A stretch of DNA of 64,000 nt from Variovorax paradoxus (GTDB lineage: Bacteria; Pseudomonadota; Gammaproteobacteria; Burkholderiales; Burkholderiaceae_C): NCBI RefSeq assembly GCF_030815975.1, contig NZ_JAUSXL010000002.1:4390501-4454500 (forward strand). Reading direction: 5' to 3'. Positions 21,348-30,165 of this stretch are shown in pieces. The translations under genes and the position numbers were made by a program. The notes beneath the pieces are model-generated. The model was not told the DNA's origin. It made no database searches and saw nothing but the letters and a program-made list of their open reading frames with translations. Position 1 is the stretch's first letter. Each line of letters begins with the position of its first letter.

Positions 21348-22364
21348 ATGGCCATGATTTCGCTGCGCCAATTGCTGGACCACGCCGCCGAGCACCAGTA
21401 CGGCGTGCCGGCGTTCAACGTCAACAACCTGGAGCAGATCCAGGCCATCATGCAGGCCGCGCGGAAGACCGACAGCCCGGTCATCCTGCAGGCCTCGGCC
21501 GGAGCGCGCAAGTACGCGGGCGAACCGTTCCTCCGCAAGATGGTCGAGGCGGCGGCCGAGATGTACCCCGAGATCCCGATCGTGATGCACCAGGACCACG
21601 GCGCGAGCCCGTCGATGTGCATGCAGGCCATCCGCTCGGGCTTCACCAGCGTGATGATGGACGGCTCGCTGATGGAAGACGCCAAGACGCCCGCGAGCTA
21701 CGACTACAACGTGGGCGTGACCAGCCGCGTGGTGGAGATGGCGCATGCGGTCGGCGTCTCGGTCGAGGGCGAGCTGGGCTGCCTCGGGTCGCTCGAATCG
21801 GGCATGGCCGGCGAGGAAGACGGCAGCGGCGCCGAGGGCGTGCTGTCGCACGACCAGCTGCTGACCGATCCGCAGCAGGCGGTGGACTTTGTTTCGCGCA
21901 CCGGCGTGGATGCACTGGCCATTGCCATCGGCACCTCGCACGGCGCCTACAAGTTCAGCCGCAAGCCGACCGGCGACATCCTCGCGATCGACCGCATCAA
22001 GGAGATCCATGCGCGCATTCCGAAGACGCACCTCGTGATGCACGGTTCTTCGTCGGTGCCGCAGGAATGGCTGGCCGTGATCCGCGACTTCGGCGGCGAC
22101 ATCAAGGAAACCTACGGCGTGCCGGTGGAGGAGATCCAGGAAGGCATCCGCCACGGCGTGCGCAAGGTCAACATCGACACCGACATCCGGCTGGCCATGA
22201 CGGGCGCCATGCGCCGCGCGATGGGGCAGGACCGCAGCGAATTCGATCCGCGCAAGTTCCTGAAGGAAGCGACAGCAGCCGCACGCGATGTCTGCATCGA
22301 CCGCTTCCAGGCCTTCGGCACTGCGGGCATGGCATCGCGGATCAAGCCGGCGGCGCTGCAATAG
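21348..22364 (+). CDS. cbbA: Class II fructose/sedoheptulose-bisphosphate aldolase
   Basis: A 338-residue zinc-dependent aldolase that condenses triose phosphates with aldehydes, in this pathway making fructose-1,6- and sedoheptulose-1,7-bisphosphate. Metal ligands are visible in HQDHGAS and VEGELG, plus the later HGSSSVP and NIDTDIR phosphate-binding segments. It closes the cbb operon; the next gene converges from the other strand 38 bp later, and I see no strong terminator hairpin between them. Confidence 0.95.
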   Translation: MAMISLRQLLDHAAEHQYGVPAFNVNNLEQIQAIMQAARKTDSPVILQASAGARKYAGEPFLRKMVEAAAEMYPEIPIVMHQDHGASPSMCMQAIRSGFTSVMMDGSLMEDAKTPASYDYNVGVTSRVVEMAHAVGVSVEGELGCLGSLESGMAGEEDGSGAEGVLSHDQLLTDPQQAVDFVSRTGVDALAIAIGTSHGAYKFSRKPTGDILAIDRIKEIHARIPKTHLVMHGSSSVPQEWLAVIRDFGGDIKETYGVPVEEIQEGIRHGVRKVNIDTDIRLAMTGAMRRAMGQDRSEFDPRKFLKEATAAARDVCIDRFQAFGTAGMASRIKPAALQ

Positions 22365-22402
22365 GCATTGCAGTTCTCCCCGGTTTCAAGGCGGAAAAGG
22401 GT

Positions 22403-24220
22403 TCAGGCCGCGGCGCGTTCCTCGACCGGCGCCACCAGCCGCTGCAGCAGCGGCTGGCGCTGCAGCACTGCATCGCGCGGCCCGGCGTCGAGCACGCGAC
22501 CTGCCTCCATCACCACTACGGTGTCGAAGCGGTCGAGCAGGCTCAGGCGATGGATCGACGCGATCACGCAGGCGTTCGGAAAGGCGCCGGCGATGCGTTC
22601 GAGCACGCGCGCCTCGGTGCCGGCATCCAGCGCGCTCGTGGGCTCGTCGAGCAGCAGCAGCGAACTGCCCTGTGCCGCGAGCACGCCGCGCGCCAGGCAC
22701 AGGCGCTGGCGCTGTCCGCCAGAGAGGTTGAAGCCGCGCTCGGACACGGGCGTGTCCAGGTCGCCGTGGGTGGCCGCCAGCACCTCGTCGAACGCGCTCG
22801 CATGCAGCGCGGCGTGCAGGGCTTCGTCGGCGAAGGGCTGCCCGAACGAGAGGTTCTCGCGCACGCTGGCTTCGAACACTTCGGTTTCCTGCGGGATCAG
22901 CGTGGCGATGCCGCGCAGCTGCGTCCAGTCGGCCGGTTGGCCGTCGATGGCGAGCGTGCCGCCATGCGGCGCATACAGGCCCGCGAGCACGCGCAGCAGC
23001 GTGCTCTTGCCGCCGCCGCTGGGGCCCACCAGCGCAATGCGCTCGCCGCGGCGAAGCGTTAGCGCCACGGCCTTGAGCCCGGCGCGCGCGGGCTCCCCGG
23101 CTGCCGCCGCCGCGCTGCCGCGAAGCGCGTAGTTCCACTGCAGGCCATCGACCTCCAGCGTCTTCCACGCCGCATCGGGCGCGATGCGTTCATGCGCGGG
23201 AACCTGCTCGGGCGGGCTTTCTTCCGTGTGGCTCCTGGGCGCCTGCCAGATCGGCTCGGCGCTGCTGTAGTCGGTGTGCATGCGCGCGAAGAACTGGAAA
23301 TTGGCCGCCACCGAAGTGACCACACCGGCCGCCTGCTGCGCGTACTGGTAGATCATGAACACCGCCCCCAGCATCACGGCCTGGCCCGGCGTGCGCGCCT
23401 GCCAGACATAGATCACCACCAGGCCCCAGGTCAGTGCCAGGCCCATCAGGTCGACGGCAAACCACTTGCCTTCGTTGAGCACCACGGTGCGCTTGAGCGG
23501 CAGCGAAATGGCCGCCATGCGCCGGCGCAGCAGCAGACGCGAGGCGCCCTGCAGGCGCAGGCCGATCACCGTCGACGCATTGCCCAGGAAGTCGAGCAGC
23601 GCGGCCACATAGCGGCGGTCGGCGTCGTTCTCCGCGCGCGCCAGAAGCATCAGCGCGCGGTCGATGCGCACGATCACGACGGCGATGAGCACGTAGCCGG
23701 CCAGCGCCGTGAGGCCACTGGTGCGCGAGAGCAGGGCCAGCGCGACCAGCGGTCCGACGAAGTTGACGGCGTTCGTGAGCCAGATGAACTGGTTCTGCGC
23801 GAAATCCGCGAGCGCCCGGCTGGCCTGGTGCACGCGATGCTGCAGTTCGCCCGAATGGTGGCTGTCGTGCCAGGCCAGCGGGGCGGCAGCAATGCGGGCA
23901 TAGAGCCGGTCGGCCAGCGCCTCGCGCACCTTCAGGCCCACGTTGCGCTCGAGGATGCGGCCCGGCCCGTGCAGCGCCCAGGCGCCGATGTAGACGCCGG
24001 CCAGCGTCGCGATCCAGCGGCCCGCAGCGCCGAATTCATTGCGCTGCAGCGCGTTGATGGCCTGTCCCGCCAGGTAGGGCAGCGTCAGGCGGATCAGCTG
24101 CGAAACGCCGAGCAGCGCGGTGGCGCCCAGCAGCTGCCCGCGCGCGCCGGCAGCGAAGTGCCACAGCGCGGCATAGAGTTCGCGGATGGCGTTGCCGGGG
24201 GTCGTGTTGTCGATGGGCAT
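22403..24220 (-). CDS. ABC exporter, fused permease and ATPase
   Basis: A 605-residue half-transporter with about six membrane helices in the first 320 residues and a C-terminal ATPase: Walker A GPSGGGKST, signature NLSGGQRQRLCLARG, Walker B LLLLDEPTSALD and a switch histidine (IASIHRLSLLD). It should act as a homodimeric exporter; the substrate cannot be told from sequence. The ATG at 24220 is chosen, with a TTG two codons upstream as an alternative. It converges on cbbA and diverges from the lipoprotein at 24355. Confidence 0.88.
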   Translation of the reverse strand: MPIDNTTPGNAIRELYAALWHFAAGARGQLLGATALLGVSQLIRLTLPYLAGQAINALQRNEFGAAGRWIATLAGVYIGAWALHGPGRILERNVGLKVREALADRLYARIAAAPLAWHDSHHSGELQHRVHQASRALADFAQNQFIWLTNAVNFVGPLVALALLSRTSGLTALAGYVLIAVVIVRIDRALMLLARAENDADRRYVAALLDFLGNASTVIGLRLQGASRLLLRRRMAAISLPLKRTVVLNEGKWFAVDLMGLALTWGLVVIYVWQARTPGQAVMLGAVFMIYQYAQQAAGVVTSVAANFQFFARMHTDYSSAEPIWQAPRSHTEESPPEQVPAHERIAPDAAWKTLEVDGLQWNYALRGSAAAAAGEPARAGLKAVALTLRRGERIALVGPSGGGKSTLLRVLAGLYAPHGGTLAIDGQPADWTQLRGIATLIPQETEVFEASVRENLSFGQPFADEALHAALHASAFDEVLAATHGDLDTPVSERGFNLSGGQRQRLCLARGVLAAQGSSLLLLDEPTSALDAGTEARVLERIAGAFPNACVIASIHRLSLLDRFDTVVVMEAGRVLDAGPRDAVLQRQPLLQRLVAPVEERAAA

Positions 24221-24266
24221 GTTCAATGATTTCCGCTGTCAGCAAAAAGCACTCAGCAACTCGTTC

Positions 24267-24282
24267 GTCGCAACTTTGCGAC
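24267..24282. promoter_or_regulatory. Palindrome in the divergent ABC exporter/lipoprotein gap
   Basis: GTCGCAA and TTGCGAC form perfect 7-bp arms around a 2-bp centre. It lies in a 134-bp divergent gap together with a second palindrome 16 bp further on, so a repressor or activator site is likely. No regulator gene is adjacent. Confidence 0.4.
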
Positions 24283-24298
24283 AAAGCAGGCTCAAAAG

Positions 24299-24316
24299 TA
24301 ACCATCTGTATGGTTA
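24299..24316. promoter_or_regulatory. Palindromic TetR-like operator candidate
   Basis: TAACCATCTGTATGGTTA has perfect 7-bp arms around a 4-bp centre, the size and layout of many TetR-family operators. It lies about 38 bp upstream of the lipoprotein start, where it could overlap the promoter. The factor that binds it is unknown. Confidence 0.42.
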
Positions 24317-24354
24317 AATCGCCCGAACTATCGCGAAGAGGACGAGGGATCTCC

Positions 24355-25026
24355 ATGAAGCTGCTGCTGAGCATCGTGTGCGCCGTTGTTGCATTGGCCG
24401 GCTGCGCCAGCGCGCCACCCGCACCCACGCAACCCGGAACCGGAACCGGGCTGTCGTATGTGCCCATGATCGCCATGGAAGGCGTGGACCGGGCCCGCTA
24501 CGACAGCGACGTGGCCGATTGCCGCGTGGCGGCAACGCGGATCACCGCGCGCAGCGAAACCGGCGACGCCATGTGGCTCGCATTGGGCCTGGGCTTGATC
24601 ACGGTGCATGGACAGGGCATTGTGGCAGCGGCCTCGTACACCGGCATTTCGGCGGCGGTGATCGACATGTCCTACCGGCCCAGCGCGGACCTGATTGCCG
24701 AGCACCAGCAGATCGCGCTGGTGCACTGCATGGCCAAGCGCGGCTACCGCAACCTCGATCCGAACGTGCGCGACACGTTCTATGGCCATGCCTTCAATCC
24801 GGAAGTCGTCCTGGCGCCGCGCCGGACCGGGGTCGATACCTACAACGCCGAAGTCCTTGCCAGGGCCGGGCAGTGCAGCATCCAGCCGCGCGCCGAGCTG
24901 ACGGCCAAGGGCCCGGGCTACGAGTCGTACAGCGTGCCGTGCTCGAACGGCGCCATCTGGGCCGTGCGCTGCGAATTCGGCAAGTGCCGGGTGCTGGGCC
25001 AGTCCTCGGCCGTTCGCCGCTCCTGA
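24355..25026 (+). CDS. Lipoprotein of unknown function with glycine-zipper-like segment
   Basis: The ATG at 24355 follows GAGGGA and gives a 223-residue protein with a lipobox (LAGC). An alanine/glycine-rich hydrophobic stretch (about residues 77-105) resembles glycine-zipper envelope lipoproteins. Paired cysteines in the C-terminal half suggest disulphides in the periplasm. No specific family is recognised. It is divergent from the ABC exporter and convergent with the PPK2 gene. Confidence 0.72.
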   Translation: MKLLLSIVCAVVALAGCASAPPAPTQPGTGTGLSYVPMIAMEGVDRARYDSDVADCRVAATRITARSETGDAMWLALGLGLITVHGQGIVAAASYTGISAAVIDMSYRPSADLIAEHQQIALVHCMAKRGYRNLDPNVRDTFYGHAFNPEVVLAPRRTGVDTYNAEVLARAGQCSIQPRAELTAKGPGYESYSVPCSNGAIWAVRCEFGKCRVLGQSSAVRRS

Positions 25027-25053
25027 CGCCCGCAGCACCGGCACTGGCGCTCG

Positions 25054-25860
25054 TCACTTGATGAGCATGCCCTTGAGGGCAGGATCCGCGGGCGGCGCCT
25101 TGAGCTTCATCTGCCGCAGGATCTTCATCAGGAGCCGCGCGATCATCAGGTTGCGGTGCCGCTTGTTGTTGGCGGGTATCACGTACCAGGGCGCGTGGTC
25201 TGTCGAGGTGGCGCGCAGCGCCTTGTCGTAGGCCTGCTGGTAGGCGTTCCACTTGGTGCGCACCTCGAGGTCTCCCACGTTGAACTTCCATTGCTTGCCG
25301 GGCGTGTCGATGCGCGCCTGCAGGCGTTCGCGCTGCGTGTCCTTGTCGATGTGCAGCATGCACTTGACGACCACCGTGCCGGTCTCGACGAGCAGGCGCT
25401 CGAAGTCGTTGATCTGCGCGTAGCGCCGCTGGGTCTCGGCCTTGTCGATCCAGCCTTCGACCACGGGCACCAGCACGTCTTCATAGTGGCTGCGGTTCCA
25501 CACCGCGATCTCGCCGCCGCGCGGCACCACCGCATGGCAGCGCCAGAGGTAGTCGTGCGCGCGCTCGTCGTCGCTGGGCACCTTGAAGGCGGTGACGCGC
25601 ACGCCCAGCGGAGAGGTGCGCGAGAAGACCCAGCGAACGGTGCCGTCCTTGCCGCTGGTGTCCATGCCCTGCAGCACCAGCAGGACCTTGCGGCGGCCCT
25701 CGGCATGCAGCAGGTTCTGCATGTCGTCGAGTTCGACGGCCAGGGTGTCGATCTCGGCGAGCTGGTCGGCTTCGTCGCCATCCAGGAACGGAGATTCGCC
25801 GGGGTCCACCTGCGAGAGTTTGAACTTGCTGTCGGCGCGGTATTTCTTGAAGCTGGCCAT
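25054..25860 (-). CDS. Polyphosphate kinase 2 family protein, probably class III-like
   Basis: PPK2 enzymes transfer phosphate between polyphosphate and nucleotides. This 268-residue single-domain protein has Walker A GMDTSGKDGT and the lid/catalytic segment WNRSHYEDVLVP. The latter wording (NRSHYEDVLV) is that of class III PPK2 enzymes, which phosphorylate AMP and ADP using polyphosphate, as opposed to the DRSWYNR motif of class I. The class assignment is from memory of motifs and should be taken as likely, not proven. It appears monocistronic. Confidence 0.88.
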   Translation of the reverse strand: MASFKKYRADSKFKLSQVDPGESPFLDGDEADQLAEIDTLAVELDDMQNLLHAEGRRKVLLVLQGMDTSGKDGTVRWVFSRTSPLGVRVTAFKVPSDDERAHDYLWRCHAVVPRGGEIAVWNRSHYEDVLVPVVEGWIDKAETQRRYAQINDFERLLVETGTVVVKCMLHIDKDTQRERLQARIDTPGKQWKFNVGDLEVRTKWNAYQQAYDKALRATSTDHAPWYVIPANNKRHRNLMIARLLMKILRQMKLKAPPADPALKGMLIK

Positions 25861-25905
25861 GAACCCGGACTCCGTGCAAAAGCACGCAGGGTAAGCGATT
25901 GGCGA

Positions 25906-26340
25906 TCAGCGCTCGGTGTCTTCGGGATCGATGGAAGCGCTCCAGCGGCTGTCCCATTCGGCATGCCGCGCCGCGCCGTCGAGCTCGCGCCGGTCGCGCT
26001 TGGTGGGCCGGCCCTGCTCGATGGCCAGCGCCGGCTCGCTGCCCATGCGGCGCTGCTCGCGCATTTCGGCCTGCGCGGCAATGCTCTCGGGCGTTTCTTC
26101 ATAGAGCTGCTGAGCCACCGGCGCGGGCCCGCGCTGGCCGCTCAATCCGCGCACCGTGACCGTTCGCGTGACGGCGCCCAGGCGGATGGCGACGGTGTCT
26201 CCGGGCTTGACCTCGCGCGAGGCCTTGGCGACGTCGCCGTTGACCTGCACCCGGTTCTTGCCGATTTCGTCCGCAGCCAGGGATCGCGTCTTGAAGAAGC
26301 GGGCGGCCCAGAGCCATTTGTCGATGCGCAGGCGATCCAT
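25906..26340 (-). CDS. S4-domain RNA-binding protein, Hsp15-like
   Basis: The 144-residue basic protein starts with an S4 RNA-binding domain (RIDKWLWAARFFKTRSLA, then VNGDVAKASREVKPGD), as in Hsp15/HslR, which recycles stalled 50S-nascent chain complexes in Escherichia coli. The charged C-terminal tail fits that family. Its start lies only 5 bp after the tctE stop, so it is probably translated from the tctDE transcript. Confidence 0.85.
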   Translation of the reverse strand: MDRLRIDKWLWAARFFKTRSLAADEIGKNRVQVNGDVAKASREVKPGDTVAIRLGAVTRTVTVRGLSGQRGPAPVAQQLYEETPESIAAQAEMREQRRMGSEPALAIEQGRPTKRDRRELDGAARHAEWDSRWSASIDPEDTER

Positions 26341-26345
26341 ATGTT

Positions 26346-27767
26346 TCAGGCATTGTGGCGGTAGACGGGCAGCCGCACGACAGCATCGAGGCCGATCGCC
26401 TGTGCGGCATTTTCCTGCGTGCCGCGGTTGTCGAGGGTGATGCGTCCGCCGAGCGCGAGCACGATCTCGCGGCAGATGGCCAGGCCCAGCCCCGAACCGC
26501 TGGCCGCATCGCCGGCGGAGAACGGCGCGAACAGGCGCTGGCGCAGTTCGGCCGATATGCCGGGCCCCTCGTCGCGCACCGTCAGCACGGCTTCCTGCGC
26601 GTCGCAGCGCACCATCACCGACAGCGCGCCGCCGCGCGGGCTCTGCTTGATCGCGTTGTGCAGCAGGTTGCGCGTGAGCTCCTGCAGCATCCACTGGTGG
26701 GCGCGCACCGTCACGGGCCCGTCGATGGCCAGTTCGAAGTCGAGCGCCTTGTCGGCGATCAGCGGCGACAGGTCGAGTGCAATCTGGCGCACCACCTCGC
26801 CGAGCTCCAGCGGCATCGATTCGGGCCGCTGGCGCAGCTGCTCGACCTTGGCCAGCGACAGCATCTGGTTGGCGAGCGTGGTGGCGCGCTCCACGGTCTG
26901 GCTGATCTCGCCCAGCGCCTGCTCGGGCGGCACGTCGCCGCGCCGCGCCGACTGCACCTGCGCCTTGAGCACCGCGAGCGGCGTGCGCAATTGATGGGCG
27001 CTGTCGCGCACGAAGCGCTTCTGGTGGTCGAGCAGGCGCTGCAGCCGGCCCATGACCTCGGTGGTGGCATCGATCAGCGGGCGCAGTTCGCGCGGCGCAT
27101 CAGGCGCGTCGATGGGGGAAAGATCGTCGGCCGCGCGCTTCTCGATGGCTTCGCCGAGTTCCCTGACCGGCCGCGTGGCGCGCTGCACCACCAGCACGGT
27201 CACCAGCGCGATCACACCCATCAGCAGCAGTTGGCGCCACAGCATGTCGACGAGCAGCTTGCGCACCAGCGTTTCGCGCAGCTCCAGGGTTTCCGCCACC
27301 TGCACCACGGCCATGCCGCGGCCATGGGCGCTGGCCACGGGTTGCAGCAACACCGCCATGCGCACCGGCTGGTTGCGAAAGCGCGCGTCGTAAAAATCGA
27401 CCAGGGCCGCATAGGCCCCGCGGTCGGGGATGCGGCCGCGCCAGAACGGTAGCTCGGCAAAGCCCGAAACCATTTCGCCGTCCAGCGCGGAAACACGGTA
27501 GAAAAGGCGGCTGCGGTTGTCGGCCTCGAAGGCCTCGAGCGCCGAATAGGGCACGACGGCGCGCAGCCGCGCCTTCTCGTCGTAGCCTTCCACGTCGAGC
27601 TGCTCGCCGATGGTCTTGGCCGATGCGAGCAGCGTGCGGTCGTAGGCCGTGGTGGCTGCGGCCAGGCTCTGCCGGTACAGGCTCACGCTGTTGATCACGA
27701 TGAACAGCGCCACCGGCGCGAGAATGCCCAGCAGCAGCCTCGCGCGCAGCGACAAGGCCGTCTTCAT
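26346..27767 (-). CDS. tctE: TctE-type sensor histidine kinase
   Basis: A 473-residue membrane kinase: helix at about residues 10-28, a periplasmic domain of about 145 residues, a second helix at about 180-200, HAMP, then the H-box SAHQLRTPLAVLKAQV, the N-box (HNAIKQSP) and G-boxes (DEGPGIS, SGLGLAICREI). It is paired with the response regulator by an ATGA overlap and lies beside tctCBA, as in the Salmonella and Bordetella TctDE systems that sense tricarboxylates. The cognate ligand is inferred from that context. Confidence 0.9.
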   Translation of the reverse strand: MKTALSLRARLLLGILAPVALFIVINSVSLYRQSLAAATTAYDRTLLASAKTIGEQLDVEGYDEKARLRAVVPYSALEAFEADNRSRLFYRVSALDGEMVSGFAELPFWRGRIPDRGAYAALVDFYDARFRNQPVRMAVLLQPVASAHGRGMAVVQVAETLELRETLVRKLLVDMLWRQLLLMGVIALVTVLVVQRATRPVRELGEAIEKRAADDLSPIDAPDAPRELRPLIDATTEVMGRLQRLLDHQKRFVRDSAHQLRTPLAVLKAQVQSARRGDVPPEQALGEISQTVERATTLANQMLSLAKVEQLRQRPESMPLELGEVVRQIALDLSPLIADKALDFELAIDGPVTVRAHQWMLQELTRNLLHNAIKQSPRGGALSVMVRCDAQEAVLTVRDEGPGISAELRQRLFAPFSAGDAASGSGLGLAICREIVLALGGRITLDNRGTQENAAQAIGLDAVVRLPVYRHNA

Positions 27768-28444
27768 GGTTCGGCGCGCAGCAGGTAGCCCAGCCCGCGC
27801 AGCGTCATCAGCGCCGCGCCGGTGCCCGCGAGCTTCTTGCGCAGGCGGTACACCACCACCTCGATGGCCTCGTACTGCACATCGGTTTCGCCCGGGAACA
27901 CGAGCTCGAAGAGCCGCTCCTTGCTCACTGCATGGCCGGGCTTCATCATCAGTGCCTTGAGCAGCGCGAGTTCGCGCGGCGTGAGCTCCAGGATGCCGCT
28001 CTTGTGATAAATGGCGCCGCTTTCGGGCTCGAAGCGCAGCCCGCCCACCTCCTGCGGGTTCGGGCCCGCGTCGGCGCCGGCATTCTGGTGGCGCCGGCGC
28101 AGCGCGCGGATGCGCGCTTCCAGTTCGTCGAGATCGAAGGGCTTGGGCAGGTAGTCGTCGGCGCCGGCGTTCAGGCCCATGATGCGGTCGCCGACCGTGC
28201 CGCGGGCGGTGAGCAGCAGCACGGGGGTGCGCAGCCCCGCGGCGCGCGCCTGGGCCAGCACCTGCAGGCCGTCGAGGTTGGGCAGGCTCAGGTCGAGCGC
28301 CACCACGTCGGGCTCCAGGGCGCGCCATTGCTCCACGGCCAGGGCGCCGTCGCCGCAGATGCGCACGTCGATCTTGCTGCGGGCGAGGGTGCGCTGCAGG
28401 GTGACCTGCATCGAGGGATCGTCTTCGATCAGCAGCAGCTTCAT
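27764..28444 (-). CDS. tctD: TctD-type response regulator (OmpR family)
   Basis: A 226-residue OmpR-type regulator with a receiver domain (phospho-acceptor Asp in VVALDLSLPNLDG, conserved Lys in LPKPFDL) and a C-terminal winged helix (ELTPRELALLKALM ... YEAIEVVVYRLRKKL). The ATG at 28444 is the correct start, since MKLLLIEDD is the canonical receiver N-terminus. It is transcribed away from tctC across a 126-bp gap and should control that promoter. Confidence 0.93.
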   Translation of the reverse strand: MKLLLIEDDPSMQVTLQRTLARSKIDVRICGDGALAVEQWRALEPDVVALDLSLPNLDGLQVLAQARAAGLRTPVLLLTARGTVGDRIMGLNAGADDYLPKPFDLDELEARIRALRRRHQNAGADAGPNPQEVGGLRFEPESGAIYHKSGILELTPRELALLKALMMKPGHAVSKERLFELVFPGETDVQYEAIEVVVYRLRKKLAGTGAALMTLRGLGYLLRAEP

Positions 28445-28490
28445 GGGGTGTGGAGGGGAATGGTACTTCGGTGTTTTCCCCAGTCCGGTG

Positions 28491-28507
28491 GACAGCCAAC
28501 TGACAGC
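28491..28507. promoter_or_regulatory. GACAGC direct repeat, candidate TctD binding site
   Basis: Two exact GACAGC copies (28491-28496 and 28502-28507) are spaced 11 bp start to start, one helical turn, as OmpR-family regulators prefer. They lie in the tctD-tctC divergent gap, 64 bp upstream of the tctC start. Binding by TctD is inferred. Confidence 0.4.
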
Positions 28508-28570
28508 AGGGCGGCGCATGATAGCGGCTCAGGTCCAAGTCAGGTTTTCTTTAGTACTCAGGAGACAACG

Positions 28571-29530
28571 ATGCGTCGCGACACCTTTTTGAAGTCATTG
28601 GCCGCGCTGGCCGCCGCCGGAGCCCTGCCGTTGTCGGCACGCGCCGCAGCCAACGTCAAGATGATGATTCCAGCCAACCCGGGCGGCGGCTGGGATACCA
28701 CGGGCCGCGCGCTGGGCAAGGCCCTGACCGAAGCCAAGGTAGCCGACACCGTCACCTACGACAACAAGGGCGGCGCCGCCGGCGCACTGGGCCTGGCCCA
28801 GTTCGTGAACGGCTCCAAGGGCGATCCGAACGCGCTCATGGTCATGGGCTCCGTCATGCTCGGCGGCATCATCACGGGCAAGCCGCCGGTCAACCTCTCG
28901 CAGGCCACGCCCATCGCCCGCCTGACCACCGAATACAACGTGTTCGTGCTGCCGGCCAATTCGCCGTTCAAGACCATGAAGGACGTGGTCGAGCAGCTCA
29001 AGAAGGACCCGGGCAGCGTCAAGTGGGGCGGCGGTTCGCGCGGCTCCACCGAGCACATCGCCGCGGCCATGATCGCGCAGAAGGTCGGCGCCGATCCGTC
29101 CAAGATCAACTACGTGGCCTTCCGCGGCGGCGGCGAGGCCACCGCCGCCATCCTGGGCGGCAACGTCACCATCGGCGGCAGCGGCTACAGCGAGTTCGCC
29201 GAGTACATCGCCGCCGGCAAGATGAAGGCCATTGCCGTCACCTCCGCCCAGCGCCTGCCTGGCATCAACGTGCCCACGCTCAAGGAGCAGGGCATCGACG
29301 TGGAGATCGGCAACTGGCGCGGCGTGTACGGCGCGCCCGGCATCAGCGCCGAGCAGCGCAAGTCGCTGACCGACATGGTGCTGGCCGCCATGAAGAGCCC
29401 GTCGTGGGCCGAGTCGCTCAAGAAGAACGACTGGACGCCGGCGGTGCTTTCGGGCGAGGCCTTTGCCAAGTTCGTCGACGACGATTTCGCGAGCCTGCGC
29501 GCCATCATGGCCAAGTCCGGCATGGTCTGA
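28571..29530 (+). CDS. tctC: Tripartite tricarboxylate (TTT) transporter substrate-binding protein
   Basis: This periplasmic Bug-family receptor of 319 residues has a signal peptide (cleavage after ARA) with a twin-arginine start, MRRDTFLK, close to but not matching the Tat consensus. The mature N-terminus carries the Bug motif IPANPGGGWDTTGR and the central GGSRGSTEHI loop. It delivers a carboxylate, by family citrate or a similar acid, to TctAB. An AGGAGA site lies 7 nt before the ATG. Confidence 0.94.
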   Translation: MRRDTFLKSLAALAAAGALPLSARAAANVKMMIPANPGGGWDTTGRALGKALTEAKVADTVTYDNKGGAAGALGLAQFVNGSKGDPNALMVMGSVMLGGIITGKPPVNLSQATPIARLTTEYNVFVLPANSPFKTMKDVVEQLKKDPGSVKWGGGSRGSTEHIAAAMIAQKVGADPSKINYVAFRGGGEATAAILGGNVTIGGSGYSEFAEYIAAGKMKAIAVTSAQRLPGINVPTLKEQGIDVEIGNWRGVYGAPGISAEQRKSLTDMVLAAMKSPSWAESLKKNDWTPAVLSGEAFAKFVDDDFASLRAIMAKSGMV

Positions 29531-29627
29531 ATTTGGCTCGCACCACTGGCCGCCACACGGCGCGCTGTCCTCGAAAGAGACGACAGCGTGCCGTTTTCAA
29601 ATCCAGTTCCACATCCCGAGAGAAAAA

Positions 29628-30164
29628 ATGACAACTCCAGACTCCTCGGCCGCGCCGCCACCGACGGCCACCTGGCCCCAAACGCTGGTTGGCATCGGCG
29701 TGCTGCTGACCGGCCTGGCGCTGGCCTTCGGTGCCATCGGCATTTCTTCCGAGGCCGGCTACGGCGGCGTCGGGCCGAATTTCCTGCCCTGGCTGGTGTC
29801 GGGCGTGCTCACGCTGTGCGGCGGATGGATTCTCTGGGAAGCGCGCACCGGCGGCTTCCGTGAGCTCGACGCACCCACGGGCGCCGACCGTGCGTACTGG
29901 CCCGGCTTCATCTGGGTATCGGCGGGGCTGCTGCTCAACGCGGCGCTCATCACGACGCTCGGCTTCATCCTGAGCTGCACGCTGTGCTACGTGCTGGCCG
30001 TGCAAGGCCTGCGCCGTGCGAGCGGACAGGCCCGCGCGAACGCGCCGCGTACCTGGGGCATCGATTTCGTCACCGGCGCACTCATTGCCGCCCCGGTGTT
30101 CTGGATGTTCACGCAGTTCCTGGCCATCAACCTGCCGGGCCTCACAACGTCGGGATGGCTCTGA
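29628..30164 (+). CDS. tctB: TTT transporter small membrane subunit
   Basis: TctB is the four-helix small subunit of the tripartite tricarboxylate transporter. The 178-residue product shows four hydrophobic segments (about residues 20-40, 50-66, 90-125 in two helices, and 150-172). It lies between tctC and tctA and its stop is one base from the tctA start. The ATG at 29628 was chosen because it begins the conserved part; a longer frame overlaps tctC. Confidence 0.9.
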   Translation: MTTPDSSAAPPPTATWPQTLVGIGVLLTGLALAFGAIGISSEAGYGGVGPNFLPWLVSGVLTLCGGWILWEARTGGFRELDAPTGADRAYWPGFIWVSAGLLLNAALITTLGFILSCTLCYVLAVQGLRRASGQARANAPRTWGIDFVTGALIAAPVFWMFTQFLAINLPGLTTSGWL

Positions 30165-30165
30165 C

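Noticed and set aside
28455..28481. GGGGAA and TTCCCC inverted repeat in the tctD-tctC gap
   Set aside because: The 6-bp arms are short and the spacing is long; the GACAGC direct repeat is a better fit for an OmpR-type regulator.
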